Source of the DNA: Bacteroidia bacterium
GTDB lineage: Bacteria; Bacteroidota; Bacteroidia; Bacteroidales; VadinHA17
Length of the DNA: 34,058 bases
NCBI GenBank assembly: GCA_026391595.1
Contig: JAPLDY010000201.1
Span: 1-34,058 of the forward strand
Direction: 5' to 3'
The translations under genes were made by a program, and so were the position numbers. Of this stretch, positions 16,670 to 25,052 are shown in pieces; position 1 is the stretch's first letter; every line of letters starts with the position of its first letter. The notes beneath the pieces were generated by a model, which was given only the letters and a program-made list of their open reading frames with translations, was not told the DNA's origin and made no database searches.

Positions 16670-17596
16670 ATGAGTACAACTTTCATTCTTATTGGTGTAA
16701 TTCTTCTTGTTTTCATTCTAATTTCAACTATGATAAAGGTTGTTCCGCAGAGAACAGCCATCATCGTTGAGAGACTTGGTAAATACAAGTCCACTTACAC
16801 CGCAGGGTTTCAGGTCATAATTCCCTTTATCGACAAGGTCCGCTACAGACACACACTGAAGGAACAGGCTATTGATGTTGCACCGCAGATCTGTATCACC
16901 CGCGACAATATTGCTGTTGAAGTCGATGGTATCCTTTACCTGCAGGTGCTGGATCCTCAGAAAGCTTCTTATGGTATTGATAATTACCGGTTTGCATCTA
17001 TCCAGATTGCGCAGACAACAATGAGAAGCGTAATAGGTAAGCTTGAGCTCGACCGCACTTTCGAGGAACGCGAATCTATCAATGCAACAATCGTCGAAGC
17101 AGTCGACAAAGCCAGCGAACCGTGGGGAGTAAAGGTTACCCGTTATGAAGTAAAAAATATTACTACACCGCAGAGTATTCGCGATTCAATGGAAAAGCAG
17201 ATGAGAGCTGAAAGGGAGAAGAGAGCTGTCATTGCTGAATCAGAAGGTACCAAGCAGGCCAAGATCAATAATGCCGAAGGCGACAAGCAGCAATTTATCC
17301 TTCAGTCGGAGGGTGAGAAAATGAAACGTATCAACGAGGCTGCAGGAAAAGCATCAGAAATCGAACAGGTTGCAAATGCCACGGCTAACGGATTAAGAGC
17401 TATTTCAAAAGCCATCTCTGAAGAAAATGGACTTAACGCTGTAAACCTCAGGATCGCAGAGCAATACCTTCTTGCATTCGGAGGTCTCGCAAAAACAAAC
17501 AATACGATGATCTTACCATCCAACCTCTCGGATATCGCCGGAATCGTTGCAACAGCAACATCGGTATTCAATGAGGTGAAGGATAAGAAGAAATAG
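16670..17596 (+). CDS. qmcA: SPFH/band-7 (QmcA/stomatin-like) protein
   Basis: A 308-aa stomatin-like protein. One N-terminal membrane segment (about 3-24, FILIGVILLVFILISTMI) is followed by the band-7 domain starting VVPQRTAIIVERLGKY, with the typical DNIAVEVDGILYLQV stretch. Next comes a charged alpha-helical region (about 175-235: MRAEREKRAVIAESEG, KQQFILQSEGEKMKR) that drives oligomer formation, and a C-terminal tail. Such proteins form large cage-like rings in the membrane around partners such as NfeD or FtsH; that role is taken from the family. It is the last gene of the NfeD pair, and a strong terminator begins 17 bp after its stop codon. Confidence 0.9.
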   Translation: MSTTFILIGVILLVFILISTMIKVVPQRTAIIVERLGKYKSTYTAGFQVIIPFIDKVRYRHTLKEQAIDVAPQICITRDNIAVEVDGILYLQVLDPQKASYGIDNYRFASIQIAQTTMRSVIGKLELDRTFEERESINATIVEAVDKASEPWGVKVTRYEVKNITTPQSIRDSMEKQMRAEREKRAVIAESEGTKQAKINNAEGDKQQFILQSEGEKMKRINEAAGKASEIEQVANATANGLRAISKAISEENGLNAVNLRIAEQYLLAFGGLAKTNNTMILPSNLSDIAGIVATATSVFNEVKDKKK

Positions 17597-17612
17597 ATGA
17601 GAAAGTGATTAT

Positions 17613-17643
17613 AAAAAGGGTGCAAATGACTTGCACCCTTTTT
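17613..17643 (+). terminator. Rho-independent terminator after the SPFH gene
   Basis: A perfect 13-bp stem (AAAAAGGGTGCAA at 17613-17625; TTGCACCCTTTTT at 17631-17643) with a 5-nt loop ATGAC and further T residues. It lies 17 bp after the stop codon. Confidence 0.9.
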
Positions 17644-17704
17644 TTGTGATTTGTGATTGTGGGAAAGATGTGATAGTATTGGATAGGTTATTGTCTCGCT
17701 GACA

Positions 17705-17887
17705 ATGGTACTTGAAGATTTAGAGATATATCAGATTGCGCTGGAAATTAGTAAGCTGGCCTGGGAAATTTACAATGATTTACCAAGGGAACACAGGTTT
17801 ACACAGGGGAGTCAGTTTCTTGAAAAAGAACACCTGAAACTGAACAGCTTTATTAGTTCTTATAAATCCAGGAACTTGGATCAGTGA
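17705..17887 (+). pseudogene. Remnant of a four-helix-bundle (S23-type) protein
   Basis: This 60-codon frame begins MVLEDLEIYQIALEISKLAW and continues to HRFTQGSQFLE, matching the first helix of the small four-helix-bundle proteins (about 120 aa) related to those encoded in 23S rRNA intervening sequences. After residue 40 the expected second and third helices are absent, and the last 20 residues (KEHLKLNSFISSYKSRNLDQ) resemble the C-terminal helix of the same family. An internally deleted remnant is therefore the best reading. The family's function is unknown. It sits alone between the SPFH terminator and the hydroxyproline dehydratase gene, next to a tandem repeat. Confidence 0.5.
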
Positions 17888-17948
17888 CAAAAGTTAACTC
17901 GTTTATTGCAGTAGCAATATTAAGACTGTTTCCTTGAGTATAGGTTAT

Positions 17949-18012
17949 CACTATCCACCTATTACCAATTACTATTCACCAATCACCAATCACCATTCAC
18001 CAATCACTATTC
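17949..18012. repeat. CACCAAT/CACTATT tandem repeat overlapping the HypD stop codon
   Basis: Units of seven to nine bases (CACCAAT, CACTATT, ACCAATTACTATT, CACCATT) repeat without spacers across about 60 bp. The last unit, CTATTC, supplies the final sense codon and TAG stop of the dehydratase gene on the minus strand. No coding potential of its own. Confidence 0.85.
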
Positions 18013-20370
18013 ATGTTCCGTCCTCATGATGATCTCATTCTGCAGATCCTCGCCGAGATCGTTGAAATAATCGCTGTAACCTGCGACACGCACTATCAGA
18101 TCACGATATAGTTCAGGATGCTTCTGGGCATCCCTGAGTGTTGCGGCATTTACAACATTGAACTGAATATGATGACCATCGAGGACAAAGTAGCTGCGGA
18201 TCAATGCAGTAAGACAGTTGTAGCTATCTTCATCATCGAAAAACCGGGGAGAAAATTTCTGATTTAGAAGTGTGCCTCCGGTACGAAGATGATCTATCTT
18301 TGAAGCCGACTTGATAACAGATGTCGGGCCCTGTTTGTCTACTCCCTGACTTGGTGATATTCCTTCAGACAACGGCTTGAATGCCTTCCTGCCATCAACG
18401 GTGGCACCAAGTACACTGCCGAAATAGACGTGCGAGGTGGTGGGCAGCATGTTTATCCTGTGAACACCTCCTCTTGAATCAGGTTTCCCATTTACCGCGT
18501 CGTAATATATTTCAAAAACTGCTACAGCATGCTGATCAGCATAATCATCATCATTACCATATTTGGGAGTGTCATAGATAAGATCATGCTGGATCTTTTC
18601 ATAACCTGAAAAGTCTGCCTCAGTGGCACTTAAAAGCTCTTTCCAGGTGAACCTCTTCTTATCATATATATTATAATGTATAGATGTCAGGATATCAGTG
18701 ATACTCCCCAGACCGACTCCCTGTATATAAGAAGTATTATACCTGGCACCTCCGTTATTGTAATCTTTTCCGTTCCGGATGCAGTCCTCGACAAGCAGTG
18801 AAAGAAACGGCACCGGCAGCCAGTTTGCGAATGTTTTCATGATCACATTGTTGCCTCTTATCTTTATATCGATCAGATAGTTGACCTGTGCTTTGAAAGC
18901 AGCCATCATCTCCTCAAATGAGCCGTAGTCCTGTGCATAACCGGTTTTTAATCCGATCTGGATTTTTGTACGGTTGTCAAAACCGTTATTGAGAGTAAGC
19001 TCGAGCACCTTGGGAAGGTTAAAATAACCTGTCAGCCAATAAGCCTCTGTGCCGAAAGCTCCGGTTTCAACACATCCCGATGATCCGCCATTACGGGCAT
19101 CAACAATATTCTTCCCCTGCCTCAGAAGTTCCTGTATTATTGCTTCCGTATTGAAGCATGATGGCTGGCCGAAGCCTGTCTTAATAATGTCGAGTGCCTT
19201 GTGAATATATATGTCAGGATTCTTCCTGCTGATCTGAACCATTGAGCCTGGCTGAAGAATCCGCATCTCCCTGATCACATCAAGAAGGATATAGGTCATC
19301 TCATTCACTGCATCTGTGCTGTCGGCCTTCACGCCACCCAGGTTGATTAGGCAGAAGTCAGTATAAGTACTGCTTTCAGAGGCTGTTACACCCATTTTAG
19401 GGGGGGCCGGATGATTATTGAATTTCACCCAGAAGCAGCCAAGCAGATCAAATAATTCCTGGTCAGAAAGGGTGCCCAGTTCTTTTTCCTTTTTATATAC
19501 CTGATAAAGATGCTGATCGAGACGTCCCGGATTGAATGAGTCCCACGGATTAAGTTCTGTTATAACTCCAAGATGGATGAACCAGTAATGCTGGAGCAAC
19601 TCGTGAACGGTTTCAGGAGCGTTTGCCGGTACTCTACGGCAGACAACAGCCATTTTTAAGAGCTCGTTTTTACGAGCCGGGTCATTCTCTTTTTTTGCAA
19701 AATTATCGAGTTCTTCAGCATAACGGCCGGCGTACATTATTATAGCATCGCAGGCAATATTCATTGCAGTAAGCTCCTCCTGCTTCTCAAAAGCCTGAGA
19801 GTCTCCAAACAAGTCAAGAGCTGAGACAGCCTCCTTTATTTCCTCCTTCAGCTTTAAAAAGCCGGTGCTGAACATCTTGTATCCCAGAACTGTATGTCCG
19901 GGTGCCCTTTGCTCCTGGAACTCCGTGAAGAGGCCTGCGTTATAGGCATTCAACCATTCAAGAGTCATAAGACTCATTATCCTGTCGCGATTGCTTTTGC
20001 CTTTCCAGAAAGGGATTATCTCTTTTGCATAAATATCCTTTACTTCTTTATCAACCTTGAATGAGACCTTCTCCCTCGTATCAAGGATCTCAAGATCCTT
20101 CATTGAATGTAGGCTTATTTCTGGGTAAGTTGAAGTCTCCTTCGGGGCCGGGCCTCTCTGTCCCACGAGATGCTCTCCTTCTCCCACAAACAGCTTCTTG
20201 TTCTTCAGGAGATTCTCACTAGCCCTTGCTCTCAACACCGGGGCAGATAGTCCGCTGGCTTCATCGCTTTTATAGAATTGAGTCATAAGCAGTGCTCTTT
20301 CGGGTGAGAGTTTTTCTACTGCATTCAGACTTTGTTCTCTTAGTTTTTTTACTCGTGGTGATAGTATCAT
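18007..20370 (-). CDS. hypD: Trans-4-hydroxy-L-proline dehydratase (glycyl radical enzyme)
   Basis: A 787-aa glycyl radical enzyme. The radical glycine is Gly764 in RVAGYSDYF, and the thiyl cysteine and glutamate are Cys433 and Glu435 in SGCVETGAF. Other positions match those I recall as active-site residues of the characterised hydroxyproline dehydratase HypD with a constant offset of one: Phe151, His159, Asp277 (NPWDSFN), Ser333, Phe339, Tyr449 and Thr644. The enzyme removes water from trans-4-hydroxy-L-proline to give 1-pyrroline-5-carboxylate, normally reduced to proline. It needs post-translational activation by a radical-SAM enzyme. The candidate activase gene lies 208 bp upstream on the same strand but is interrupted by a stop. 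No pyrroline-5-carboxylate reductase gene is in the window. A glycerol or diol dehydratase is less likely given the residue pattern. Confidence 0.9.
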   Translation of the reverse strand: MILSPRVKKLREQSLNAVEKLSPERALLMTQFYKSDEASGLSAPVLRARASENLLKNKKLFVGEGEHLVGQRGPAPKETSTYPEISLHSMKDLEILDTREKVSFKVDKEVKDIYAKEIIPFWKGKSNRDRIMSLMTLEWLNAYNAGLFTEFQEQRAPGHTVLGYKMFSTGFLKLKEEIKEAVSALDLFGDSQAFEKQEELTAMNIACDAIIMYAGRYAEELDNFAKKENDPARKNELLKMAVVCRRVPANAPETVHELLQHYWFIHLGVITELNPWDSFNPGRLDQHLYQVYKKEKELGTLSDQELFDLLGCFWVKFNNHPAPPKMGVTASESSTYTDFCLINLGGVKADSTDAVNEMTYILLDVIREMRILQPGSMVQISRKNPDIYIHKALDIIKTGFGQPSCFNTEAIIQELLRQGKNIVDARNGGSSGCVETGAFGTEAYWLTGYFNLPKVLELTLNNGFDNRTKIQIGLKTGYAQDYGSFEEMMAAFKAQVNYLIDIKIRGNNVIMKTFANWLPVPFLSLLVEDCIRNGKDYNNGGARYNTSYIQGVGLGSITDILTSIHYNIYDKKRFTWKELLSATEADFSGYEKIQHDLIYDTPKYGNDDDYADQHAVAVFEIYYDAVNGKPDSRGGVHRINMLPTTSHVYFGSVLGATVDGRKAFKPLSEGISPSQGVDKQGPTSVIKSASKIDHLRTGGTLLNQKFSPRFFDDEDSYNCLTALIRSYFVLDGHHIQFNVVNAATLRDAQKHPELYRDLIVRVAGYSDYFNDLGEDLQNEIIMRTEHE

Positions 20371-20394
20371 TTGATATTCATTTTTAAAATTATT

Positions 20395-20578
20395 TCAAGA
20401 CACCAAACGCTCCCGATAGCTATCGGGACTTCCCCAGGACAAAGGACCCCTAACCCGGCCTTCCCCCAGGGGGGAAGGAGTAAAAAACTAAAAGAATAAA
20501 TGGCTTTCCCCCCGTGGGGGGAACAGGAAGGGGGGTCAGTGACAAAAAAGGGGGGAACATGAAGGGGGGTCATTAATA
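20395..20578. repeat. Palindrome and G/C-run repeat cluster between activase and dehydratase
   Basis: An 18-bp perfect palindrome, TCCCGATAGCTATCGGGA, lies at 20411-20428. It is followed by ACCCCTAACCCGGCC, an inverted repeat CCTTCCCCC/GGGGGAAGG near 20459-20478, a second one TTTCCCCCC/GGGGGGAA at about 20505-20522, and three direct AAGGGGGG(G/T) units up to 20572. No gene is visible. Similar GC-rich intergenic blocks are common in Bacteroidetes genomes. Because it separates two functionally linked genes it could act as an attenuator or 3'-end stabiliser. Confidence 0.85.
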
Positions 20579-21379
20579 TTATCCTCCGATCTTAACTTTA
20601 ATTCCTGTTTCTTCAAAAAATGTTTTCAGTTCCTTTATTCTTTCGGGTGAAGGTGGTTCTACACCGTTCATCCGGTAAGGAACTTTGAACTTTTTATATT
20701 TCGATGAGCCGATCCTGTGGTATGGAAGCAGACTGATCTTTTTAAGGTTATCGCATTTTATTTTCATAAGATATGACCTCAGAATCTCAAGGTGTTCCTG
20801 ATCATCATTAATACCGGGGATGACAGGAAATCTGATCATAACATCCTTTCTGCTATCGAGTATTATTTGCAAGTTATTCAGAATCAATTCATTTGAGACT
20901 CCGGTATATTGTAAGTGCTTTTTATCATCAAGATGCTTGATGTCGAAAAGGAACAGATCAGTATAAGGAATTATTACTTTATAATTGTCTGCCTTCGAAT
21001 AACCTGATGTATCTACTGCGGTATGATAGCTGGCTCTCTTGCATTTTTTCAAGGCCTCCAACAGAAACTCCGGTTGAAGCATTGGCTCTCCCCCGGAGAA
21101 TGTGACTCCTCCTTTCGATTCTTAAATAAATACTTTTTCTTTTTCGGTGATCTCAAGTATATCTTCAGCAGAATAGTATTTCCCGGCCTGCTCTGGCACA
21201 ATGAATTCATTCTCCCCCACTCGTTCAATCTGTTCAACATTCTCAGGTTCCGGAGAGATCCCTTCCGGGTTATGGCACCACCAGCACGATAGCGGACAAC
21301 CCTTCATGAAAAAGGTCACCCTGATACCGGGACCGTCATGGACTGAATATCGTTTAACGCTGAAAATGAGACCTTTCAT
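20579..21379 (-). pseudogene. Glycyl-radical-enzyme activase (HypD-AE-like) interrupted by an in-frame TAA
   Basis: A radical-SAM activase of about 266 codons, close to pyruvate formate-lyase activase in size and without a ferredoxin-like insert. Codons 1-85 contain [15 protein letters not shown] and the cluster motif Cys28-x3-Cys32-x2-Cys35. Codon 86 is TAA (21122-21124). The same frame continues directly with ESKGGVTFSGGEPMLQPEF (the SAM-binding GGEP) to the normal end at 20579, with IPGINDDQEH and LPYHRIGSSKY. No frameshift is needed; one base change, for example GAA to TAA, explains it. Translated conventionally, the product stops at 85 aa and cannot be active. A restart at Met100 would lack the iron-sulfur cluster. 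It would activate the downstream dehydratase. A nonsense mutation or base-call error is the simplest explanation. Confidence 0.85.
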
Positions 21380-21631
21380 AACAAGATAAAAGACAAAAGG
21401 AAAAAGACAAAAGATAAAAGTTAAAAGATAAAAGGAAGAAAGGAAAAGGATTATAGTCAGAGCCCGGGAGTTGGGTTCTGAGTCAGAGCTATTAATAATA
21501 GAACATCAGACAGCAATAAAGGCGTCTGCCAAGACGTTGCATCAGGAAACCGTATCTGAGTTTAATGATGTTCATAATGGGGTGCAAGTTAAATACTTTT
21601 TCTATATTTATGGTTCACTACTGTCAAAAAA
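21380..21631. other. Divergent intergenic region with A-rich repeat
   Basis: This 252-bp gap between the activase (minus) and TonB receptor (plus) starts with an A-rich repeat of GATAAAAG/GACAAAAG units (21382-21447). It then has a direct repeat AGTCAGAGC (about 21456 and 21482) and a small inverted repeat CGTCT-gcca-AGACG near 21522. TATATTTA near 21602 is a weak -7-like match for the receptor gene. No gene seen. Confidence 0.4.
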
Positions 21632-23932
21632 ATGCAACTTAATCATAACTGTCTGAGGATTATAAGAACATTGATGCTATATCTAATCTTATTCCTTCCT
21701 GTTTATGTTGACCTGGGAGCGCAGCAGCAGGTACGTCATACGGTAAGCGGATTTGTCAGGGAGGCAGGGAGCGGTGAACTGCTTATAGGTGTCAACATCT
21801 ATTTATCTGATCATAAGACAGGTACTGTGACAAACAATTATGGATTCTTTTCACTCACTCTTCATGAATCGGACACCATTGAAATCACTGCTTCCTACGT
21901 TGGTTTCCGCTCCGAGACTAAGAAAACAGTACTCCATGATGATATTGAGCTGAATTTCCAGCTTAAGTCCAATGTACTTCTTGACGAGGTTACGATAACA
22001 GCGGACCGGGTTGAAAAATTGAGCGAATCTTCACGGATGAGTACTATATCAGTCGCTGTTGCACAGGTTAAAAATATTCCGTCACTTTTAGGCGAAAAGG
22101 ATGTGATGAAGGTGCTTCAGCTGATGCCGGGTGTGCAGAAGGGCTCCGAAGGAAGCAGCGGATTATATGTAAGGGGAGGCGGACCGGATCAGAATCTCAT
22201 TATTCTTGATGATGCAATTGTATATAATGTCTCCCATCTTTTTGGTTTCTTCTCCCTTTTCAATGGTGATGCGCTGAAGAGCATTGAGCTTACAAAAGGC
22301 GGATTTCCTGCACGCTATGGAGGCCGCCTGTCTTCTGTACTTGAAATGAATATGAAAGAGGGGAACAAGGAAAAGTGGCACAGCGAAGGAGGGATAGGAC
22401 TTATCTCATCGAGGCTTACTCTTGAGGGTCCAATCGTGAAAAATAAATCCTCAATACTTCTCTCAGGACGAAGGACCTATGCAGACATCATTCTGAGGCC
22501 GATCATAAAGTCTATGGAGGACATGGAAGGTACTGATGCCGGTTATTTTTTCTACGACCTGAATGCAAAAGTCAACTACGACTTTGGCAGGAAAAACAAG
22601 CTCTATCTAAGCGGATATTTCGGAAAGGATAAATTCTATGTAAAGTATAAAGATCCGGATCAGGAATATAAGGAGAATGCCGGATTACAGTGGGGCAATA
22701 CCACTGGTACTTTACGCTGGAACCACCTCTTCAACAGCAAGCTCTTTTCAAACACATCTCTGGTTTTCAGTGATTATAAATTCGGAGTTACTTACGATTA
22801 TAAAGATAAAGCTGAAGGCCAAAACTATTATGCTGAATACTACTCGGGAATAAGGGATATCTCTCTGAAATATGACATTGATTACCTTCCATCACCCTCA
22901 CATTGGATCAAGGCAGGAGGAATAGTTATATCGCACAGGTTCACACCTTATGTCTTCATTGAAGTGGATGAACCGGTCAATGTCAGCAAAAAGGAGAAAG
23001 ACCAGACTGACGGCCTTGAGTCGGGGATCTACTTTGAAGATACCTGGCAGCCATTACCGAATATTAAAGTTAACGGAGGTCTCAGATTCAGTCACTTCCT
23101 GGCTCAAAAAGAACAATATCATTTCTTTGAGCCTAGACTCTCGGCAGCGTGGAGGTTCAGGAAATCAAGGCAGGTAGCACTCGGATTAGTAAAGGATATA
23201 TCAGTCCCGGAGTTTTCATTCTCCATCGAAGGATATTATAAAACGATGGACAATGTGCTTGGCTACAAGGAAGGAGCAACATTTATTCAGTTTGATGAAG
23301 AAGGCCCTGCAGAGGGAATCAGCTGGGAAGACAATGTTACATCGGGAAAAGCATGGTCGTACGGACTGGAATTTCTTGTTCAGAAGAAAGAAGGCCGTTT
23401 TAACGGATGGATAGGCTATACACTTTCATGGACGCAGATGCAGTTCGACTCGCTTAATTTCGGAAAGAAATTCTATGCAAGGTACGACAGGAGACATGAC
23501 ATATCGCTTGTGGGAACCTTCAGGTTAAATAACCATATTACTCTTTCAGGCACATGGGTATATGGAACAGGAAATGCGGTAACGATGCCCGTGTCGGCAT
23601 ATTCGGCAATCGAACACCCCATGATATCCCTATATAGACCTGATATTCCAAATTATATTCCCTATGGTTATGAAGTAAAGGAATACAGCGAGAAGAACAA
23701 CTACAGGATGGCGCCATATCACCGGCTCGACCTTGGAATTCAGTTCCACAAGGAAAAGAAATGGGGTGAACGGACATGGGAAATATCTGTCTATAATGTT
23801 TACAACCGTAAGAATCCGTTCTTCTATAATATCCAGTATGCTTCCAATAGCCTCGGGCAATCTTCCACAATCTTAAAACAGGTCAGCCTCTTCCCTGTCA
23901 TACCCTCTTTTTCTTATTCATTTAAATTCTGA
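21632..23932 (+). CDS. TonB-dependent outer-membrane receptor
   Basis: A 766-aa receptor. A signal peptide covers about 1-31 (RIIRTLMLYLILFLPVYVDLGAQ), then a carboxypeptidase-regulatory-like beta domain (about 36-115, TVSGFVREAGSGELLIGVNI), a plug domain (about 140-245, with LQLMPGVQKGSEGSSGLYVR and GGFPARYGGRLSSVLE) and a 22-strand-type barrel ending in Phe (FSYSFKF). It imports a ligand across the outer membrane using TonB energy. The stop codon overlaps the next ATG (TGATG), coupling it to a DUF4249 lipoprotein, a frequent pair in Bacteroidetes distinct from SusC/SusD. Iron chelates, peptides or other small ligands are possible; the sequence does not say which. It is short compared with SusC proteins (about 1000 aa). 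Confidence 0.9.
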   Translation: MQLNHNCLRIIRTLMLYLILFLPVYVDLGAQQQVRHTVSGFVREAGSGELLIGVNIYLSDHKTGTVTNNYGFFSLTLHESDTIEITASYVGFRSETKKTVLHDDIELNFQLKSNVLLDEVTITADRVEKLSESSRMSTISVAVAQVKNIPSLLGEKDVMKVLQLMPGVQKGSEGSSGLYVRGGGPDQNLIILDDAIVYNVSHLFGFFSLFNGDALKSIELTKGGFPARYGGRLSSVLEMNMKEGNKEKWHSEGGIGLISSRLTLEGPIVKNKSSILLSGRRTYADIILRPIIKSMEDMEGTDAGYFFYDLNAKVNYDFGRKNKLYLSGYFGKDKFYVKYKDPDQEYKENAGLQWGNTTGTLRWNHLFNSKLFSNTSLVFSDYKFGVTYDYKDKAEGQNYYAEYYSGIRDISLKYDIDYLPSPSHWIKAGGIVISHRFTPYVFIEVDEPVNVSKKEKDQTDGLESGIYFEDTWQPLPNIKVNGGLRFSHFLAQKEQYHFFEPRLSAAWRFRKSRQVALGLVKDISVPEFSFSIEGYYKTMDNVLGYKEGATFIQFDEEGPAEGISWEDNVTSGKAWSYGLEFLVQKKEGRFNGWIGYTLSWTQMQFDSLNFGKKFYARYDRRHDISLVGTFRLNNHITLSGTWVYGTGNAVTMPVSAYSAIEHPMISLYRPDIPNYIPYGYEVKEYSEKNNYRMAPYHRLDLGIQFHKEKKWGERTWEISVYNVYNRKNPFFYNIQYASNSLGQSSTILKQVSLFPVIPSFSYSFKF

Positions 23933-24801
23933 TGATGAAGTACAGAGCATATAATTATTCTCTCCTGCTGGTAATCATATTTATCGGATACGGATGCGAA
24001 AAATATGTAAATTATGTTGATGCACCTGTTTTTAAACAGAAGCTTGTAGTTACATCATATATTTCACCATCTGATACAGTGTCTGATATTTATGTAACCT
24101 CCAACCAGCCACTTTATTTCTGGGTTGATCATGTTGAGGAAACGGGAGATGTTACCGGGACAATCAGTGATGGAACAACAGAACTTCAGCTGGATACAAC
24201 ATCTTCTGGACTATCGTTCAGAAGCGAAAAAATGCCGATAATCCCCGGAAATACGTACAAGCTGAAAATCTCCAGCACTAAAGGACTTTATGCAGAAGCT
24301 GTCGCTACAGTTCCTCAAAAGCGGGAAATGATGATAAAAGTGGATACATCCACTGTTATCCAGGAAGTGCCTGGTTATAACCCATTTATCCAATTCAGGA
24401 TGAGTATTGAGTTTACCGATCACCCTGGTGAGAAAAATTACTACAGTATAACTGGCAGATTCACAGGATTCAAGACACTGACCGGTTTAGAAACTAAAGT
24501 TTACATGGATCGGTTATGGTTTGAAAATGTTTTTTTCACAGATCAGGATGCTGACTTTGATAACAAATTAAAGCAGGATACATGGATGTCACGTTCATTC
24601 CAAAACTATGATTCAGCATTTATAAGTGTTTATCTGATGAATACTGAAGAGTCATATTACCTTTTTCATACTTCCCTGAAAGAATTCGACAGGAGCGATA
24701 ATCCTTTTTCAGAAATCAAGCCAGTCTATACGAATATTGAAGGCGGGCTGGGCATATTCACTTCCTATACCCTTGACTCATTGCGTTTCAGACTTAAATA
24801 A
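23932..24801 (+). CDS. DUF4249-family outer-membrane lipoprotein
   Basis: A 289-aa lipoprotein: the signal peptide ends in IFIGYGC (Cys22), followed by EKYVNYVDAP. The mature part starts with a beta-rich domain typical of DUF4249 (KLVVTSYISPSDTVSDIYVT, IIPGNTYKLKISSTKGLYAEAVATVP). The family is almost always encoded directly after a TonB-dependent receptor, as here with a one-base TGATG overlap, and is thought to be its surface partner in ligand capture. No catalytic motif is visible. The function is inferred only from the pairing. Confidence 0.82.
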   Translation: MMKYRAYNYSLLLVIIFIGYGCEKYVNYVDAPVFKQKLVVTSYISPSDTVSDIYVTSNQPLYFWVDHVEETGDVTGTISDGTTELQLDTTSSGLSFRSEKMPIIPGNTYKLKISSTKGLYAEAVATVPQKREMMIKVDTSTVIQEVPGYNPFIQFRMSIEFTDHPGEKNYYSITGRFTGFKTLTGLETKVYMDRLWFENVFFTDQDADFDNKLKQDTWMSRSFQNYDSAFISVYLMNTEESYYLFHTSLKEFDRSDNPFSEIKPVYTNIEGGLGIFTSYTLDSLRFRLK

Positions 24802-24837
24802 TTAACAAATCATTAACGTAACATTAACCTGACAGGG

Positions 24838-24863
24838 TGCAACAAAAAAGGATCCGGAACGTC
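24838..24863 (+). promoter_or_regulatory. ECF-sigma-type promoter without an adjoining ECF gene
   Basis: TGCAAC at 24838-24843 and CGTC at 24860-24863 are separated by 16 bp. This matches the AAC / CGTC pattern of ECF-sigma promoters and the arrangement often seen in front of Bacteroidetes ECF-sigma genes. Here no sigma gene follows; a terminator begins 80 bp downstream. Confidence 0.5.
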
Positions 24864-24869
24864 TTTAGT

Positions 24870-24976
24870 ATGTATTTAATACACAAAAGAGTCTATTCTA
24901 CGGCCGTTCGGCCAATTCTACGATCAGGTTTATAGTTAATCACGGAAAGACACCGCCCGGTGCCTCTCCGCTTTTT
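24870..24976 (+). ncRNA. Candidate small RNA between ECF-type promoter and terminator
   Basis: A transcript from the ECF-type promoter would run about 105 nt to the terminator T-run. It contains a GGCCG-TT-CGGCC hairpin (24902-24913) flanked by direct repeats TTCTACG (24895-24901, 24916-24922), then the terminator stem. No reading frame of useful length is present. A deleted ECF-sigma gene leaving its promoter and terminator behind is an equally good explanation. Confidence 0.3.
24943..24975 (+). terminator. Rho-independent terminator-like hairpin
   Basis: CGGAAAGACACC at 24943-24954 pairs with GGTGCCTCTCCG at 24959-24970 (ten pairs and two A-C mismatches) around the loop GCCC, followed by CTTTTT. 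It could end the receptor/DUF4249 transcript or a short RNA from the ECF-type promoter. Confidence 0.65.
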
Positions 24977-25052
24977 GTACCCGTGAAAGCTGTGAGGGAT
25001 TGGTTAATGAAAATATCTATCTTTACGATTCGTACATCCCTTAATTAAAGAA

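Noticed and set aside
21122..21124. Recoding of the activase stop as selenocysteine or pyrrolysine
   Set aside because: The codon is TAA, not TGA or TAG, and family members have an ordinary residue at this position.
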